A DNA stretch of 64,000 nucleotides from Taxillus chinensis (lineage: Eukaryota > Streptophyta > Magnoliopsida > Santalales > Loranthaceae), in NCBI GenBank assembly GCA_023512835.1, contig CM042086.1, positions 14,210,309-14,274,308 of the forward strand, written 5' to 3'. Position numbers and translations under genes: made by a program. Shown piece by piece: positions 22,711-34,520 of the stretch. Each line of letters starts with the position of its first letter. Position 1 is the stretch's first letter. Under the pieces are notes generated by a model. The model was not told the DNA's origin and searched no databases. It saw nothing but the letters and a program-made list of their open reading frames with translations.

Positions 22711-25700
22711 TGCAAGCAAACAGGCAAGGTGAGAGCTGCAAGCAAACAGGCAAGCAAGCAAGCAAAGAGAGAAGAAAAAAAAAACGGAAAACGAAACTGA
22801 ACACTTCCAAGACAAACCGAGGTTGTTTTGGCGTGTATAGAGATAGGAATAGGCTCGTTCAGTTCTACACAACGGCACCCGCAATCCGCAAACAGTAAAC
22901 CGACACTGACTCTTATTTCGCATGGGTCTGTCCGTCCGCCCATACCGCGGTTGTTTTATTTTTATTAGAATAAATATTCGCTCACGATATTTTAACGTAA
23001 TGGTGAAAAATTGGATCACGATGATTTTTTTTTTTCTATCATGTCATCTCGATTATTTAAAAATTATCCGTACCTAATATTAATTTTTTTTATATATAAT
23101 TAGTGAGAGATTGTATGATTTAAATTAATTTTTTATTTAACGGTAATTATGTTACAATAATTTTATTATAATTAGATAAAAATTAATCTAATTTCTTAAA
23201 AATGAATCTTATTAAGTGATAATAAATTAATCTCCATGTTCTTAATAATAATAATAATAATTCACCTCTTTGTTCTGTGAATAGAAATTAAAATTTGTAT
23301 ATTGTTTATTGCCTGACACTATACAATAGTTCATGTCCTACCATAATTTTATTTTAAAACAAAAAAGCTACATATATTAATTTAATAAAAAAAATTATAT
23401 GTAAGTTTTTTATATAGTTTTTTTCGTATTTTATTATAGTAAAATTCAGAGGTAAAAAATCATATAAAAGGCCTGCTAAATGAAAACTTCTTAATGTATT
23501 CGGAAAGATGTGCACAGACCTGGGGATAAGAAATTGAAGAAAGGCAAATTAAATAAGAATAAAGATAACAATAATTGGAGAAAGCTTATCGTATCGGATA
23601 AGAATATGATAAATAAATTATCCATTCGACTTGCCATTTGCCAGCGTGTGCGGTAATGAGGGGTTCGATGTTGGGTTGGGGCCTGTGGGCAATATAATAA
23701 TACAATTAATTCTCCATTAAACGTTCATGTGTTTTTTTAAAAAAAACATATCTTTACAAATGCGGTAACGAGGGGTAGGTAAAAGTTTATTTATAAGTTT
23801 TTTATGGGTAGTTTGTATAGAAAATTTGTATAAAATATTCTTGTATTGGTATTAATAAAAGATTTTAAAAAATAATAATATCAATCTAATGATAATGAAA
23901 ATATCTCTACGCAAATTACCTGCTTAATCTACCTGTATGTAGCATTATTTTTTATATTTTATAAAATTAAATTTTTAGTCTTTGGCAATTAGTCCATGCA
24001 CCCAAATCAGTTTATTTTGATTTTTGAATTAAATATAATATCGATAATTTTTCTCCTTAAATATACAACATCAACATAAAATAGAATATAAAATCTGATA
24101 CTTAATCCCATCAATCTAAATTAAATAAATTATCATTATCAAAAACACATTTGGATTGAACTTAAAAAGCCCACAACTAGTAAACTTTCACCTCTAATCC
24201 GTAAAATCTTCATCTTTTTTACCGTGTCTGAAAGTATTCATCGATTTATTTATGCGGGTATATCATTTATCTAATCAATTTATTTGATTTTTAGTGGTCG
24301 AATTGACGAGTTACTTAACTCATCCAAATAAAAAATTAATTTATTCGATTAGTTGTATTATCGGATTAAATAGGATTTTTTTTCCAAGGTAGATTTGCCT
24401 ATCGGTCAAAGTCTTTGTTTGGCAAATATATATAAAAATTGGGTTAAAAATTATAAAGCGTAAAAGATAGTATAAAAGGGAAAAAAATATGAGTGAAAAG
24501 AAAATTTATTATATCTATTATTAATTTTGTCCGTGTATAAAATATCATTTTCAAAGAAGAATAATATTGCAAGAATAGTTTTGGGAAAAAATTAATGTGT
24601 ATTTTTTATACATTTTTCACAGGAACTTTTTTATGTTTGTTGAGAGGAACTTTTCACAAGAATAGTTAAAAATTTAAATAAATTTATCTACATAGAGCTA
24701 TTCATAAATTGTCCTCAAGATTTATATTTTTACTATAAACTTTATTAACATGGTAAATTTCAAGGCATTGGTTAAAATTGATTAAATTTACTCAAATTTA
24801 ACTAAATATTACTTTAAAGTTTAAAATTTTAATAAAATTTATAATTAAAAATATAATTTATAATTAATGTTATAAAATTATTAAAAAATTTAACTAAAAC
24901 TTTTTGTCGTACTTAGGGTACCTACCTCCAATTCACGCAGACGCTTGTCCACGAATCACGGTGTCCGATCCAATTCAGCAACTCCTGAATATTCCTGAAC
25001 TCTAATTTGGCAGCCCCAATCCTAACCCTCTCTTCCTCAGCGCCTCCAGGCCCTCCACCATGCACTAGCCCTCTGCACGCCCCAACCCCACCCTACTACC
25101 CCAGGCATCCAAGCCCCAATTCTGCAACTCCCATCTCTCTATGTTAGGCTGCCCCCCACCCCAGGTGGCCACTGGCCAGGCAGGCAGGCCCTAACCCCAA
25201 TCGGTCAACCCTCTCTCCTAACTCCTCAAACACCAATGCTGAAACGCGGCATGCTTCATGCCCCCAAGTGGCCAAGCCCCAAATCGACAACTCCCCCTGT
25301 CTCCCACCCCAAGCAGCCAAGTAATCAAGTATGTCGTAACGTCGCATGCCTCCTCTCCAGTGAGTGACTTTGTGTTCGTCTTTGTGTGTATATTACAAGA
25401 TGAAATATGATTGTTTTCATTAATTTGATTATTTTTATTGGGTCGTTGAAATGTTATGAAGCAACTCGGATTTGAAAAAAAAGAAGAAAAAATTTGAAGA
25501 ATGCCTCCATTTAATTCAATTCCGATCCAAATTAATGGTTAATTGAGTAGGAGAATTTTAACTATAATTTTTTTTTCAATTTTTAATTCTATATATTTAT
25601 TTCAAAGGTTTCGTACTAAACGGCGGGCCAACAACCTTTCCATACTTTTCCTAAAATTTACATACGTCCTATTTTAAAAAAACAAAAGAGGGAATAAAAA

Positions 25701-26095
25701 AAGAGGAAGAAATATATTGGAGGGTTGTAGACAGGGATTTGTTGGATGTACCTATTTTCTTCATTAAATCTCATCATCTTGGTCGGATACCACTCTGTAA
25801 GGGAGGCCTGCCTTGCCCTGTCTAATGATTCCAAGCTCTAAAGGGCGGAGTGAAGGCGCACATCTGCAACTTCAGAGTTCGAAGGGAGGGAGGGAGGGAT
25901 TAATTCATTAAAATTAAATTAACAGCTAATATATATATATATATATATAGTTTATGCAACAGAAAGCTACCCATATGGATTACATTTGCAGTAGCAGTAG
26001 TATATATGGATATGAGTTACAAGTGGTATGTACTAATATATATAAATATCATCAAATTTGTAATATTTGATGCAAGTGATGAATGAATTAATGTG
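22711..26095. other. Long AT-rich intergenic region with one GC-rich island
   Basis: No gene is convincing. Most is very AT-rich. The stretch at about 24,915-25,375 is a sharply bounded C-rich island. It contains three variants of one short unit: CCCCAGGTGGCCACTGG (about 25,160), CCCCAAGTGGCCAAGC (about 25,263) and CCCCAAGCAGCCAAG (about 25,308). Its open frames are low in complexity and I do not call them genes. A (TA)n run is at about 25,929-25,949. Confidence 0.4.
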
Positions 26096-27022
26096 TCAAA
26101 TTTTCATTAATTCAAGAGGCCTCGGGGGTGCCATAGTCCTTCTCTTCCACAGATTGATCTCTTTCCTCTGTTGTTCCAACTCCATCACTTCACCGCCAAT
26201 CGGGGCGGAGAATGGAATCTTGTAATCTTCTGGATCATCATAGTGTTCATACTCTCCTCCATCATCGCTACACCCCTCCAATACATCTTCGTCGTCGTAA
26301 GAATAGTGATTCCTGGATCGATCACAAAGCTTGTTGGTGGCGGACCACCAATCGAACGTGGCGAGTGCATCTCGGCCGCTGGAGAAGCGCTTCATGTGAC
26401 ACAGAGCCGGCGGGTCTCTGCCCCTGCTTCTGGTGGGTACGGTCTCAATCTCAATCTCTTCTGCCGCTAACCGGCCGGCGGCGCTGGATTTCCGTCCATT
26501 CGGCAGCATCCTACGAATCATCGCCGACAGCTTCATTGAGGAGGACCGTTTATTGGACGCTGCCACCTCCTCGTTCTTGTTCTTTTCAAATGTCGTCGGC
26601 CGTGTCGATAGCCGCGCCGTGAGGATCTTATTACTGTGGTTATTATTAGCAGGCAACTTGCTGCTGCTCCTGCCCTTCTTCTCCATCTTGTTCTTTCTGG
26701 GCTTCATCACCAACTGCCCCATGCATGAGACTTTTGGGGATGTAGGCTCCTGCGAGTCGAGAAAGGTCGTTCCGTTCTTGGTTTCCCGGCGAGCCTCCGG
26801 CGGGATCATGGAGACAAGCGGGCCGGAGAAGGCTCTTCTGCCGGCGCTGGTGGCAGGGTAGACGACTCTGACCTTGTTGTCGCTACTTTCATGATGATGG
26901 TGGTGGTGGTGGTTGTGGTGATCAAAAGCAACCGCCGACGTTATCAACACTTTAGGCAGAAAATTTGCCATCACCTTCTTCGATGATGAGTTTGGTTTTG
27001 GTGGTGCTGCTTGTTTCTCCAT
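26096..27022 (-). CDS. Syringolide-induced protein 14-1-1-like protein
   Basis: Single-exon gene for a 308-residue basic, largely disordered plant protein. It resembles the family named after a soybean transcript induced by the bacterial elicitor syringolide; molecular function is not known. Recognisable blocks are a His-rich run at about residues 34-44 and YPATSAGRRAFSGPLVSM at about 55-72. IPPEARR and QEPTSPKVSCMGQL follow, then a lysine/serine-rich middle and a C-terminal acidic region. The acidic region ends in IPFSAPIGGEV and a short Glu/Gln/Arg helix before PRPLELMKI. There is no signal peptide or membrane segment. The ATG at 27022 (MEKQAAPPK) is the first in frame. The leader (27,055-27,110) has CT repeats, then GT/TA repeats. 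The call rests on the two conserved blocks. Confidence 0.75.
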   Translation of the reverse strand: MEKQAAPPKPNSSSKKVMANFLPKVLITSAVAFDHHNHHHHHHHESSDNKVRVVYPATSAGRRAFSGPLVSMIPPEARRETKNGTTFLDSQEPTSPKVSCMGQLVMKPRKNKMEKKGRSSSKLPANNNHSNKILTARLSTRPTTFEKNKNEEVAASNKRSSSMKLSAMIRRMLPNGRKSSAAGRLAAEEIEIETVPTRSRGRDPPALCHMKRFSSGRDALATFDWWSATNKLCDRSRNHYSYDDEDVLEGCSDDGGEYEHYDDPEDYKIPFSAPIGGEVMELEQQRKEINLWKRRTMAPPRPLELMKI

Positions 27023-28257
27023 TGAATCAAAAAATTTAGATATTTCTTAATGCAGCCCTCTCTCTCTCTCTCTCTATCTGTCTATGTGTGTGTGTATATA
27101 TATAAGAGCAAATTGAAATTGGATTACAACTGGAGAAAGGAGGAGGCAGCTGCTTGCTTGGTGCTACAATTGACATTGTCAAGCAAGACCGCCTGACATA
27201 TTATTAATTAGTCAAAGATGACGATGAGGACTAAGGTTGTATATAATATATATAAATACTCATGCCAGAGCAGGCCAAATCGTGGCAGATATTTTCTGAT
27301 TGACTCAGCACAGTCCCGGATCGCCCATGACGACGATACGTGCGGTTTAATGAATGGCAAAATTTGAAGGTTAATTTTAGGTAGAATCGGGATTGGGTAA
27401 TTATGATGACTGGAGCTTATCAATTCATCGAGGGAGGAAGGAGGAAGAGAAAAAAGGAAAAAAAAAAAAAAAAAAATCCCAACAGTCCCTCACGACATTC
27501 CCAAGACGTGGTAGACAGTTACACAAATATTTATTCAAATTTGAAAGATTGAATAGGACGGACATTGGTTGATTTAATGAGGGGGGGAGTTGAAAAAAAG
27601 TTACAGCAGTCAGTAAATTTCTGATTTCTTTTTCAATTATTTACCTTCTGTGGGTTGATTTCGTACCATCCAAATACGCAAGGTCGGCTCACAAAAGGTA
27701 AGCTATGAGTATGAGTCTTTCTTTGATTTAAATGTCAACTTATTATTTTCCGTATTTATTATTTAATTAAAAGCTAACGAAATATGATTGCTTTCTTTTA
27801 TGGTGATCAATATTTTTTTAGTGGGTAGAAAATCAGCCGGGATGATGACCGATCCTATAAAGGTAAAACTCACAGGTTAGACCATCTCTTTTATCCATCA
27901 ATAGGTTGATAGGTAGATTTTAGATCCAGTGACAGCATAAGTAGAACTATGCAAATTGCCATGTTTTTTTTAAAAAAATTATGTAATAATTATAATAACA
28001 TGAAAGTATATTATATCTTCCGAAAAAAATTATAAATAAATTACAGTAATTTATATTAATTATAATTTTAAAGCTATATGTTACACGTATTATATGTTTC
28101 TTTTAAAAAAATAATATTATAACCAATATGATCAACTGTAATTAATTCATGAAATTATTATTTTTACCTAATGCTGTCTGCCATCAACATTAACCATGAA
28201 TTGTGCAATCCGATAGATCATAGATAGCACTACTATAGTACTCTTGGATTCGCTAGT
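27023..28257. other. Promoter and AT-rich spacer upstream of the 14-1-1-like gene
   Basis: Holds the CT/GT microsatellite leader (27,056-27,105) and a short poly-A tract (about 27,457-27,475). The rest is AT-rich sequence without exons. Confidence 0.4.
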
Positions 28258-28636
28258 GAGCAGCGTTAGCTCACCACCATGGTGAGCTGATTTATTTTGA
28301 ACCGTGTTGATATTTGTTTTAAAAATTAACCGTTAGATTGAATATTCATGTAATATATATTATGCATGCAAAATTTAAAGGTGATCTAACGGTTAATTTT
28401 TGTGTAAATTTAATTATAAAAAATATGAAGATAAATAAATAAATTTTAATTTATTAAAATTCAGATTTTTTTCTAATTGAATTTATATAAAAATTAACCG
28501 TTAGATCGTCTTTAAATTTTACATACATAATATATATTATATTAATATTCAATTTACAATTAATTTTTAAAATAAATATTAATACAGTTCAAAATGATAT
28601 AAATCAACTTATTATCATAATGAGTTGACACTGCTC
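28258..28636. mobile_element. Foldback / MITE-like inverted-repeat element, ~379 bp
   Basis: A near-palindromic element with arms of about 160-185 bp. The left end starts GAGCAGCGTTAGCTCA and the right end is the complement of GAGCAGTGTCAACTCA. Further in, GATCTAACGGTTAATTTTT on the left pairs with TAAAAATTAACCGTTAGATC on the right; the words TTTTGAAC and ATATATATTAT also match at equal distance from both ends. The loop is AT-rich, at about 28,420-28,480. No open frame is present, so it would be non-autonomous. I could not find a clean target-site duplication, so the superfamily is open. Confidence 0.75.
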
Positions 28637-30179
28637 GAATTCAAGTCCAGAAATACTTTTAACGTGGGCATACGAGCGCGCCGACTAATCTCACACCCCT
28701 GAGCCGATCACATGCTAGTGGCCCATAATAAATAAATAAATAAAAGAGTTCTCACGGCAGCTGGTGTAACGACGTTTTGGAAAAAGTACGGATGGTGATC
28801 AATATTTTATCAAAAAGAATAAAGTTTCTTGAAATTATCAGACACATCAAATGGGTATCCGTTTTTAGCGGATAAAATGAGCATGAGTACAATTTACGTA
28901 TGTTTACACGAGTACGATTTATTGCACCCCCTTTCTTTTTCTTTTTTCTTTTTTGACATTTGCACCCTATATTTTTTAAATTGAAATTTATTAAAGATAT
29001 CACTGGAGAATTGAAATGAAAAGAAGAATGGAAATAATTAAAACTGAAAAATTAAATTGAATTGAATGAATTTGAATTTTTAAAACGTTGAATTGAACGA
29101 AGTTAAATTGAAAAGAATTGAAGATGAAATTAATTAAAATTTTAAAAATAATTCAAAATTGAAATTGAAAGAAGAATTGAATTGAAATTGATAATTGAAT
29201 GAAAGAAGAAAGAAATTGAAATTGAAATTGAATGTATATGTGTGTGGTTTATTATTTTTCTTATATGAAAAGAAAACGAGGAATTAAAAAAAAAAAACAG
29301 TGGCGGAATAAAAAATGTATACAGATACGAAATACCCATTTACACACAAATATTGGATACCTACCCTTAAACGGGTACCCACAAATACGGGTTAATTTTT
29401 TACAAGTCTAGAGATTATCGACAAAACAACCACGTTTAGTGAAAATATCAGAAAAATAACTATGTTTTGACAAAACAACCAGTTCAAGTTCTGAGAAATC
29501 TTAGTTACTACTTGTACTTAAAAAAAAACTTCATTTATTTAATATTTTGTTATTAATAACTATTAAAATATTAAATAAATAAAATTAAAATATTTAGAAT
29601 TTGGGGCATTGACGCCATTATGATTTACATTTTAAAATGTATATATTGTTTTAAAACACCTGCGATTAAAATACGTGATCGTATTTGCGGGTAATGCATT
29701 CCAGCCAGCAATGTTTACAGATATAAATACGCATATTATATTTGTGGACATGAACATAAATGAATATTACTGTATATTTATGTCGGCTGAAATAAAATAA
29801 CATGGCAAACACGAAGGCCGTATTGATGAATGTTTTTTTTACCACAAATTATACTATTCCCAAATTTAATTAAGCCTTCAAATTTGAAATTTTAACCAAA
29901 TTTCAAATATAATTTATAATTAATAAATAAATTTGTTAAAATTTTTAATTACTTCACTATAGTTATTTTCTTTGTATGGACATAAAATCTTCCTCTGCAA
30001 AAAAGTATCCTCAAAAATTATTTTTTCTACGCATTAGTAGTCGTCAGCATGTACAACGCGCAGCAGCGAATTACAGACAAATCTTCTATGCCTTTATGCA
30101 TTAGCCGCCTAAACATTTACAACTTGCACAAGCAAAGTACATCAGCCATATAGATCATTCTACGTTTGATTAAAATAAG
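28637..30179. other. AT-rich intergenic DNA
   Basis: Includes a stretch at about 29,030-29,235 built of degenerate AATTGAA units (tandem-like low-complexity DNA). The rest is featureless AT-rich sequence up to the SPX stop codon. No exons seen. Confidence 0.4.
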
Positions 30180-32969
30180 CTACTTAGCTACTTGCTCTAA
30201 AACTGGGACTTTTTTCCACGCATCATCCAATCCACTGATCTGCAGAGGCGGCAGCGAAAAAACACTAACAGTAGAGCTTCTGCTCCGGACTTCCTTGAGG
30301 ACCCGCAACGCAGATATGGTGCTCTTCATGTATAAGCTCTCCATGTACTCAATCTCAGCAAGTTCTCCCTTTGGCTCTCCGGGTTTACCATTGTTTTGGG
30401 CAGGAGAGGTAATAGTTGTATCAGCTTCAGCTTTATCAGCTGCCTGGGCTGATGCTGATGGGTCATTTATGGAGAAAAGGCCCTCAAGCATTGCTTCACA
30501 CTCCTTAACCAGCTTGAAAATCAAATCTGTGGTGAAGAAAGGTTGTTGCAGTACCTTTTGGATGAAGGGCAGCCGGATGAGAGCGCCAGTTCTTTTGTCA
30601 TACTTTTTAAGTATTTTCACTAACCCTGTCACGAGCATATAGGGAACATATGAGTTTCAGAACCCTAAACAAATCGGGGAGGGAGTTTTAAACAGCTTGT
30701 TAGTGAAGACAGAAGTTTCAGTATTAGTCGAATTGAGGGAATACATTCACGAACAGTTATGAATTTAAAAACACTTTGATATATTTCCATGGTATGTGCA
30801 CATATCATTAAAACTCATTACTTTATGAATGCCCACTTCCATTTTCTATAATAAACTGGAAGTAAGCAGGCAGTTGAAACAAGGGGAAAGAACGCAGTAA
30901 ATAACCAGCCATAAGTTATGGCAAGAATACTAACTTGGTCTATTTTGGAATATTAAGAACTGCAAATTAAAATATTTGGACGTAAAGTAATGAACATGTC
31001 CTGCATAATAGAAAGGGAAATTTTTATGTTGAGAAAATACATTAAACAGAAGAGTTTTGCCACGGGAAGATAACATATGTACTTTCTGGCCTGTTTGACG
31101 GTCAGATTCTGTTTTCTGTTCGTGCTTTTTTCCTTTTGAAAATTCTCTTTGGTGAACACATTTAGCAAAGTTATTTAACGTTTAAGAAGATAAAATGAAA
31201 ACGCTTCAAAATTTAAGGCTATATTTGGCAACAATGAATTTTTTAAAAAAAACATGATTGATTTTAAAAACTTTAAGGCCACCAAATTCACTGTTTTCAA
31301 TAATAATCCTGTTTTTAAATGATTATTTGCTTTTATGTTGTGTTAAAAAATAGTGAACGCCTTCTATCATAGTTAAACATGTTTTTTTTTTCAAATTGTT
31401 GAAATCAAAATAACATGACACAAAAGAAACACAGAACAAGAACTAATAAGCTATTGAACAGCAAAATATGAAGCAGAAGTGCAAAAAATAGTAGCAAGTC
31501 AAAGTGTTCAAGAGATCAGAGTTCATAGCTCACCATAATATATTATTTTGCATCTGACTTTAAAAAAGAAAAAAAGAAACTGAACTGCGTCAGATAAAAA
31601 TTTACATCCCAGCACATCAAGTTTTATTCACGGTATAATCAAAGCTCACGAAAACATGTTACTCACTTTGGAAGTTCCGATAGAAATTTTGTAAGCATTT
31701 TTCAAAACCTTTCAAGAAAATAACATGGACTAAATAATCTTCGCATAGTTCTTTAGGACCTATAACTAAACTAATATAAAACAATTACGTGTTTCCATGC
31801 CTTCTGCAGACTGAGAAAGAACTCAAAAAAATCTTAACAAAACACAAACCTGTGTAGTTAAGGGCACTGTAATTTTCCAACAGCACCATCTCTCCATGGA
31901 AATCCACAATCTCCTTCCGGATTTTTATCACCTCACAGCAATCCTTTGCTTTTGCCATTCTATCATGCAACTCCTGCATACCAATCCACACAGAACGATA
32001 CAAATACGTTCCGAATTTTAGTACACTATTACTCCGCTGACAAGACAATCAGGATTACTAAAAACACACTCCAGATAATTCATAATTGAGGATCATAGCA
32101 ACCGAACTTTTAAGGAAGGGGGTAAAACATGATACTTGGTTTTCGTTTAATTCAAATTAAGTTAGAACCATAACGATCAGTCTCCCGATACCCATACAAA
32201 ACAACTAAATGCGATTTTTAAGGATGAGGTAAAACAGGATACTTAGTTTTCTTCAAATTCGGATTAAATTAGAAACATACCCCGATACTTGTACACGGCA
32301 ACTCAACTCAATCTTTAAGGAAGAGGGTAAATCATATTCCTTAGTTTTTTTTTTTTTATCAAATCAAATCAGAACCAAACCAACCAATCCCAGTTTTTCA
32401 AGACGGTAACCAATCAAAAAAAGTGTGCATTCTTGCAATCAATTTTATTGAACAATCGAGAGGAAAAACATAATCCTTAAATTCTTTCTATCCAGACGTT
32501 AATAAATCACGAACAAACCCATCAATTCCAAATTTTGGTATCAAAACAGGATCAATATACTTTAGATAGATAAGTGCATTTCCTCAAATTATTTCATAAT
32601 TCCAAATAATTTATTCGTCCGTAACCCAAGATTATCAGAGCCCTAAAACAGGAATGGAGGGGGAGAGAGAGAGAGAGAGACCTTCAATCTGATGATGTAC
32701 TCCTCCTCCTTTTCGACGAAGAAGGCGTTGAATTTCTCGAGCTCGCCCTCCAGAAGCCTGATGAAATCCACCTCCTCCTCGGTCATACCGGAGTCCAACC
32801 TCGGTCTCTTCATGGGACGGTCGGCGGAAGCGACGGCGGTGGAGTCGCCGCCGGGCTTGGGATCGATGAGCTTCACCTTCTTCTTGAGCTCCTTGTAGGA
32901 GAGGAACTTGTCGCGCCATTCCGGCAGGGTCTCCTCGATCTGGTTGCTGAGGCTCTTCCCGAATTTCAT
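30180..32969 (-). CDS. SPX-domain protein, SPX1/SPX2 type (phosphate sensing)
   Basis: Nuclear inositol-pyrophosphate receptor of the short SPX class. In Arabidopsis and rice, SPX1/2 bind PHR transcription factors when phosphate is plentiful and block the starvation response. Exons: 32682-32969, 31850-31973, 30180-30625; GT-AG, 285 residues (Arabidopsis SPX2 is similar), matching the usual three-exon plan. The SPX domain begins [18 protein letters not shown] and continues [12 protein letters not shown], which holds the lysines of the ligand surface. [39 protein letters not shown] and [18 protein letters not shown] follow, then [13 protein letters not shown]. The remaining ~110 residues are Ala/Ser/Glu-rich and end without EXS, MFS or RING domains, which excludes PHO1, PHT5 and NLA types. 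The start at 32969 is the canonical MKFGK; an upstream in-frame Met is leader. P1BS sites lie just upstream. Confidence 0.95.
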
Positions 32970-33116
32970 GGCCAAACCGATTTCTTTTTTTTTTTTTCTT
33001 TTTCCCAAATCCGAGTCGGAGAGACTTCACAGATTTTATCGGGAGAATTGGGAGAGAGAGGGGGCGAGGAATGGGGATGAGAGGGGGATGGGAGGAGAGC
33101 AGTGGAATATTTATAT

Positions 33117-33217
33117 TTATATCCGATTGGAGAGAGGAATATTCGGGACGGGTGTAGTGGAATAATTATATCCGATTGGAGGAGAGGAATATTCGGGTGC
33201 CGAGTCGACGAATATCC
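33117..33217 (-). promoter_or_regulatory. Three P1BS (PHR1-binding) sites in the SPX promoter
   Basis: The P1BS consensus GNATATNC occurs at 33137-33144 (GAATATTC), 33187-33194 (GAATATTC) and 33210-33217 (GAATATCC), 168-249 bp upstream of the SPX start codon. The first two lie in a duplicated unit: TATATCCGATTGGAG, then AGAGGAATATTCGGG, repeated with a 50-bp period. PHR1-family factors bind P1BS to switch on phosphate-starvation genes, SPX1 among them, so the feedback loop is readable in the sequence. A G-box (CACGTG, 33281-33286) lies further upstream. Confidence 0.85.
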
Positions 33218-33399
33218 TGCGGTTTGTCCGGTGGCATCTGTTGGGTTTCGTAGTAGTCAGTCCACTGTTATGTCTTCTGCCACGTGTCAGCACTATCTGT
33301 TTTTTCCAAGATTTTGTGCCGCAGCTGACGCTGTCCGCTGGCATCTGTTGGGTTTTGTTTGTGTGCTAAGGAATCAGGCGCCTTTTAAAAATAGTATAT

Positions 33400-33962
33400 A
33401 AAAGTAAATAATTACATCTTTTAATAAATTTATTTACACCAAAAATATTGACATATGTTAGATTTTAAATTCTCTTTTCAAAAATAAGTTTTAGGGATTA
33501 AATATTAACTTTTTTTGCAAATGATTATATTTTAGAGCGCTAGTAATGGGTTTTATATATGTCTACTTTCTTTTATTTAGAAAAAAAAATTAAAATTTAT
33601 AAAATCATCCACACAATAAAAATTTTATAATATTTTTTAATGTAGTAAGAAACAATATTTATTTGATATAACTATTAAATTATATATATAAAATTCTCTT
33701 TCATTTTTTATTCATATTTTTTATAACTTTTACTTTTTTTCATATCAAATTATAAAAAAAAAGTAATACACAATATTATTTTAATAACATATTAAATAAT
33801 TAAGAGAATCTAAATGATAAAAACCAATGTTAACGTTAAATATAATTTTTGAAAATATCATATTCAAATAAAATTTATATTAAAAAAATATAACCGTAAG
33901 TAGCGAAATTCTAGAGGGTAAACGTTACAGCACACAAATTATATTTACATATAATTAAGATC
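33400..33962. other. AT-rich intergenic DNA
   Basis: Very AT-rich sequence between the SPX promoter and the TIR element. Nothing coding or structured was recognised. Confidence 0.4.
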
Positions 33963-34337
33963 TTAGAGCATCTTTAATATTACTTTGTATTTTTTCTTTA
34001 CATGTGAATAATTTTTTAAATGTAAAGAGTCATTTTTCATATTATACTCTAACACTCTTATCTATATTTATATTAAAATAATAATTTTTTTATATGTATT
34101 TTCTCTCTCCCCCCCCCCACCAATACGCACAGCCCTTCACTCTCTTTTGCGCCGCCCCCTCCCTCCCCAGTCGGACAACACCACCCCCCTCCCCCCCATC
34201 GGCGTCGCCCTTGCCCGATCGAGCCCTCCCTTGGCCACCCACCCACCCCCCCCGGACAACACCCCGCCCCGATCGGATCTATGGAGGCGTCAAGAGATAG
34301 AGAGAGAACGGGAGATGAAAGTAAATGAGAAAGTGAA

Positions 34338-34384
<47 letters not shown>

Positions 34385-34520
34385 GAACAGTGACTCTTCA
34401 AATGTGAAGAGTTACTGTAGCATTATCCAAATGTAGAGAGCCGAGAGCCTGTTGAAGCATAAATTTAGAGTTTTATCTATACACGTAGATAATAAAGAGT
34501 TGTGTTGGAGTTGCTCTTAA
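33963..34520. mobile_element. Non-autonomous TIR element with GC-rich core
   Basis: The left end TTAGAGCATCTTTAATAT faces a right end whose complement is TTAAGAGCAACTCCAACA. This is an imperfect terminal inverted repeat of the 'agagcatctccaaca' kind seen in many plant MITEs. Subterminal parts also face each other: TAAAGAGTCATTTTTCA on the left against AACAGTGACTCTTCA on the right. The core (34,108-34,300) is C-rich low-complexity DNA followed by (TA)n at about 34,346-34,382. No transposase was seen, and no target duplication could be settled by eye. Confidence 0.55.

Noticed and set aside
26171..26861. Plus-strand frames of 99-142 codons across the 14-1-1-like gene
   Set aside because: They are antisense shadows without splice signals or family resemblance.
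34094..34383. Pro-rich frames at 34.1-34.4 kb
   Set aside because: They come from the C-rich core of the TIR element followed by (TA)n, not from a gene.
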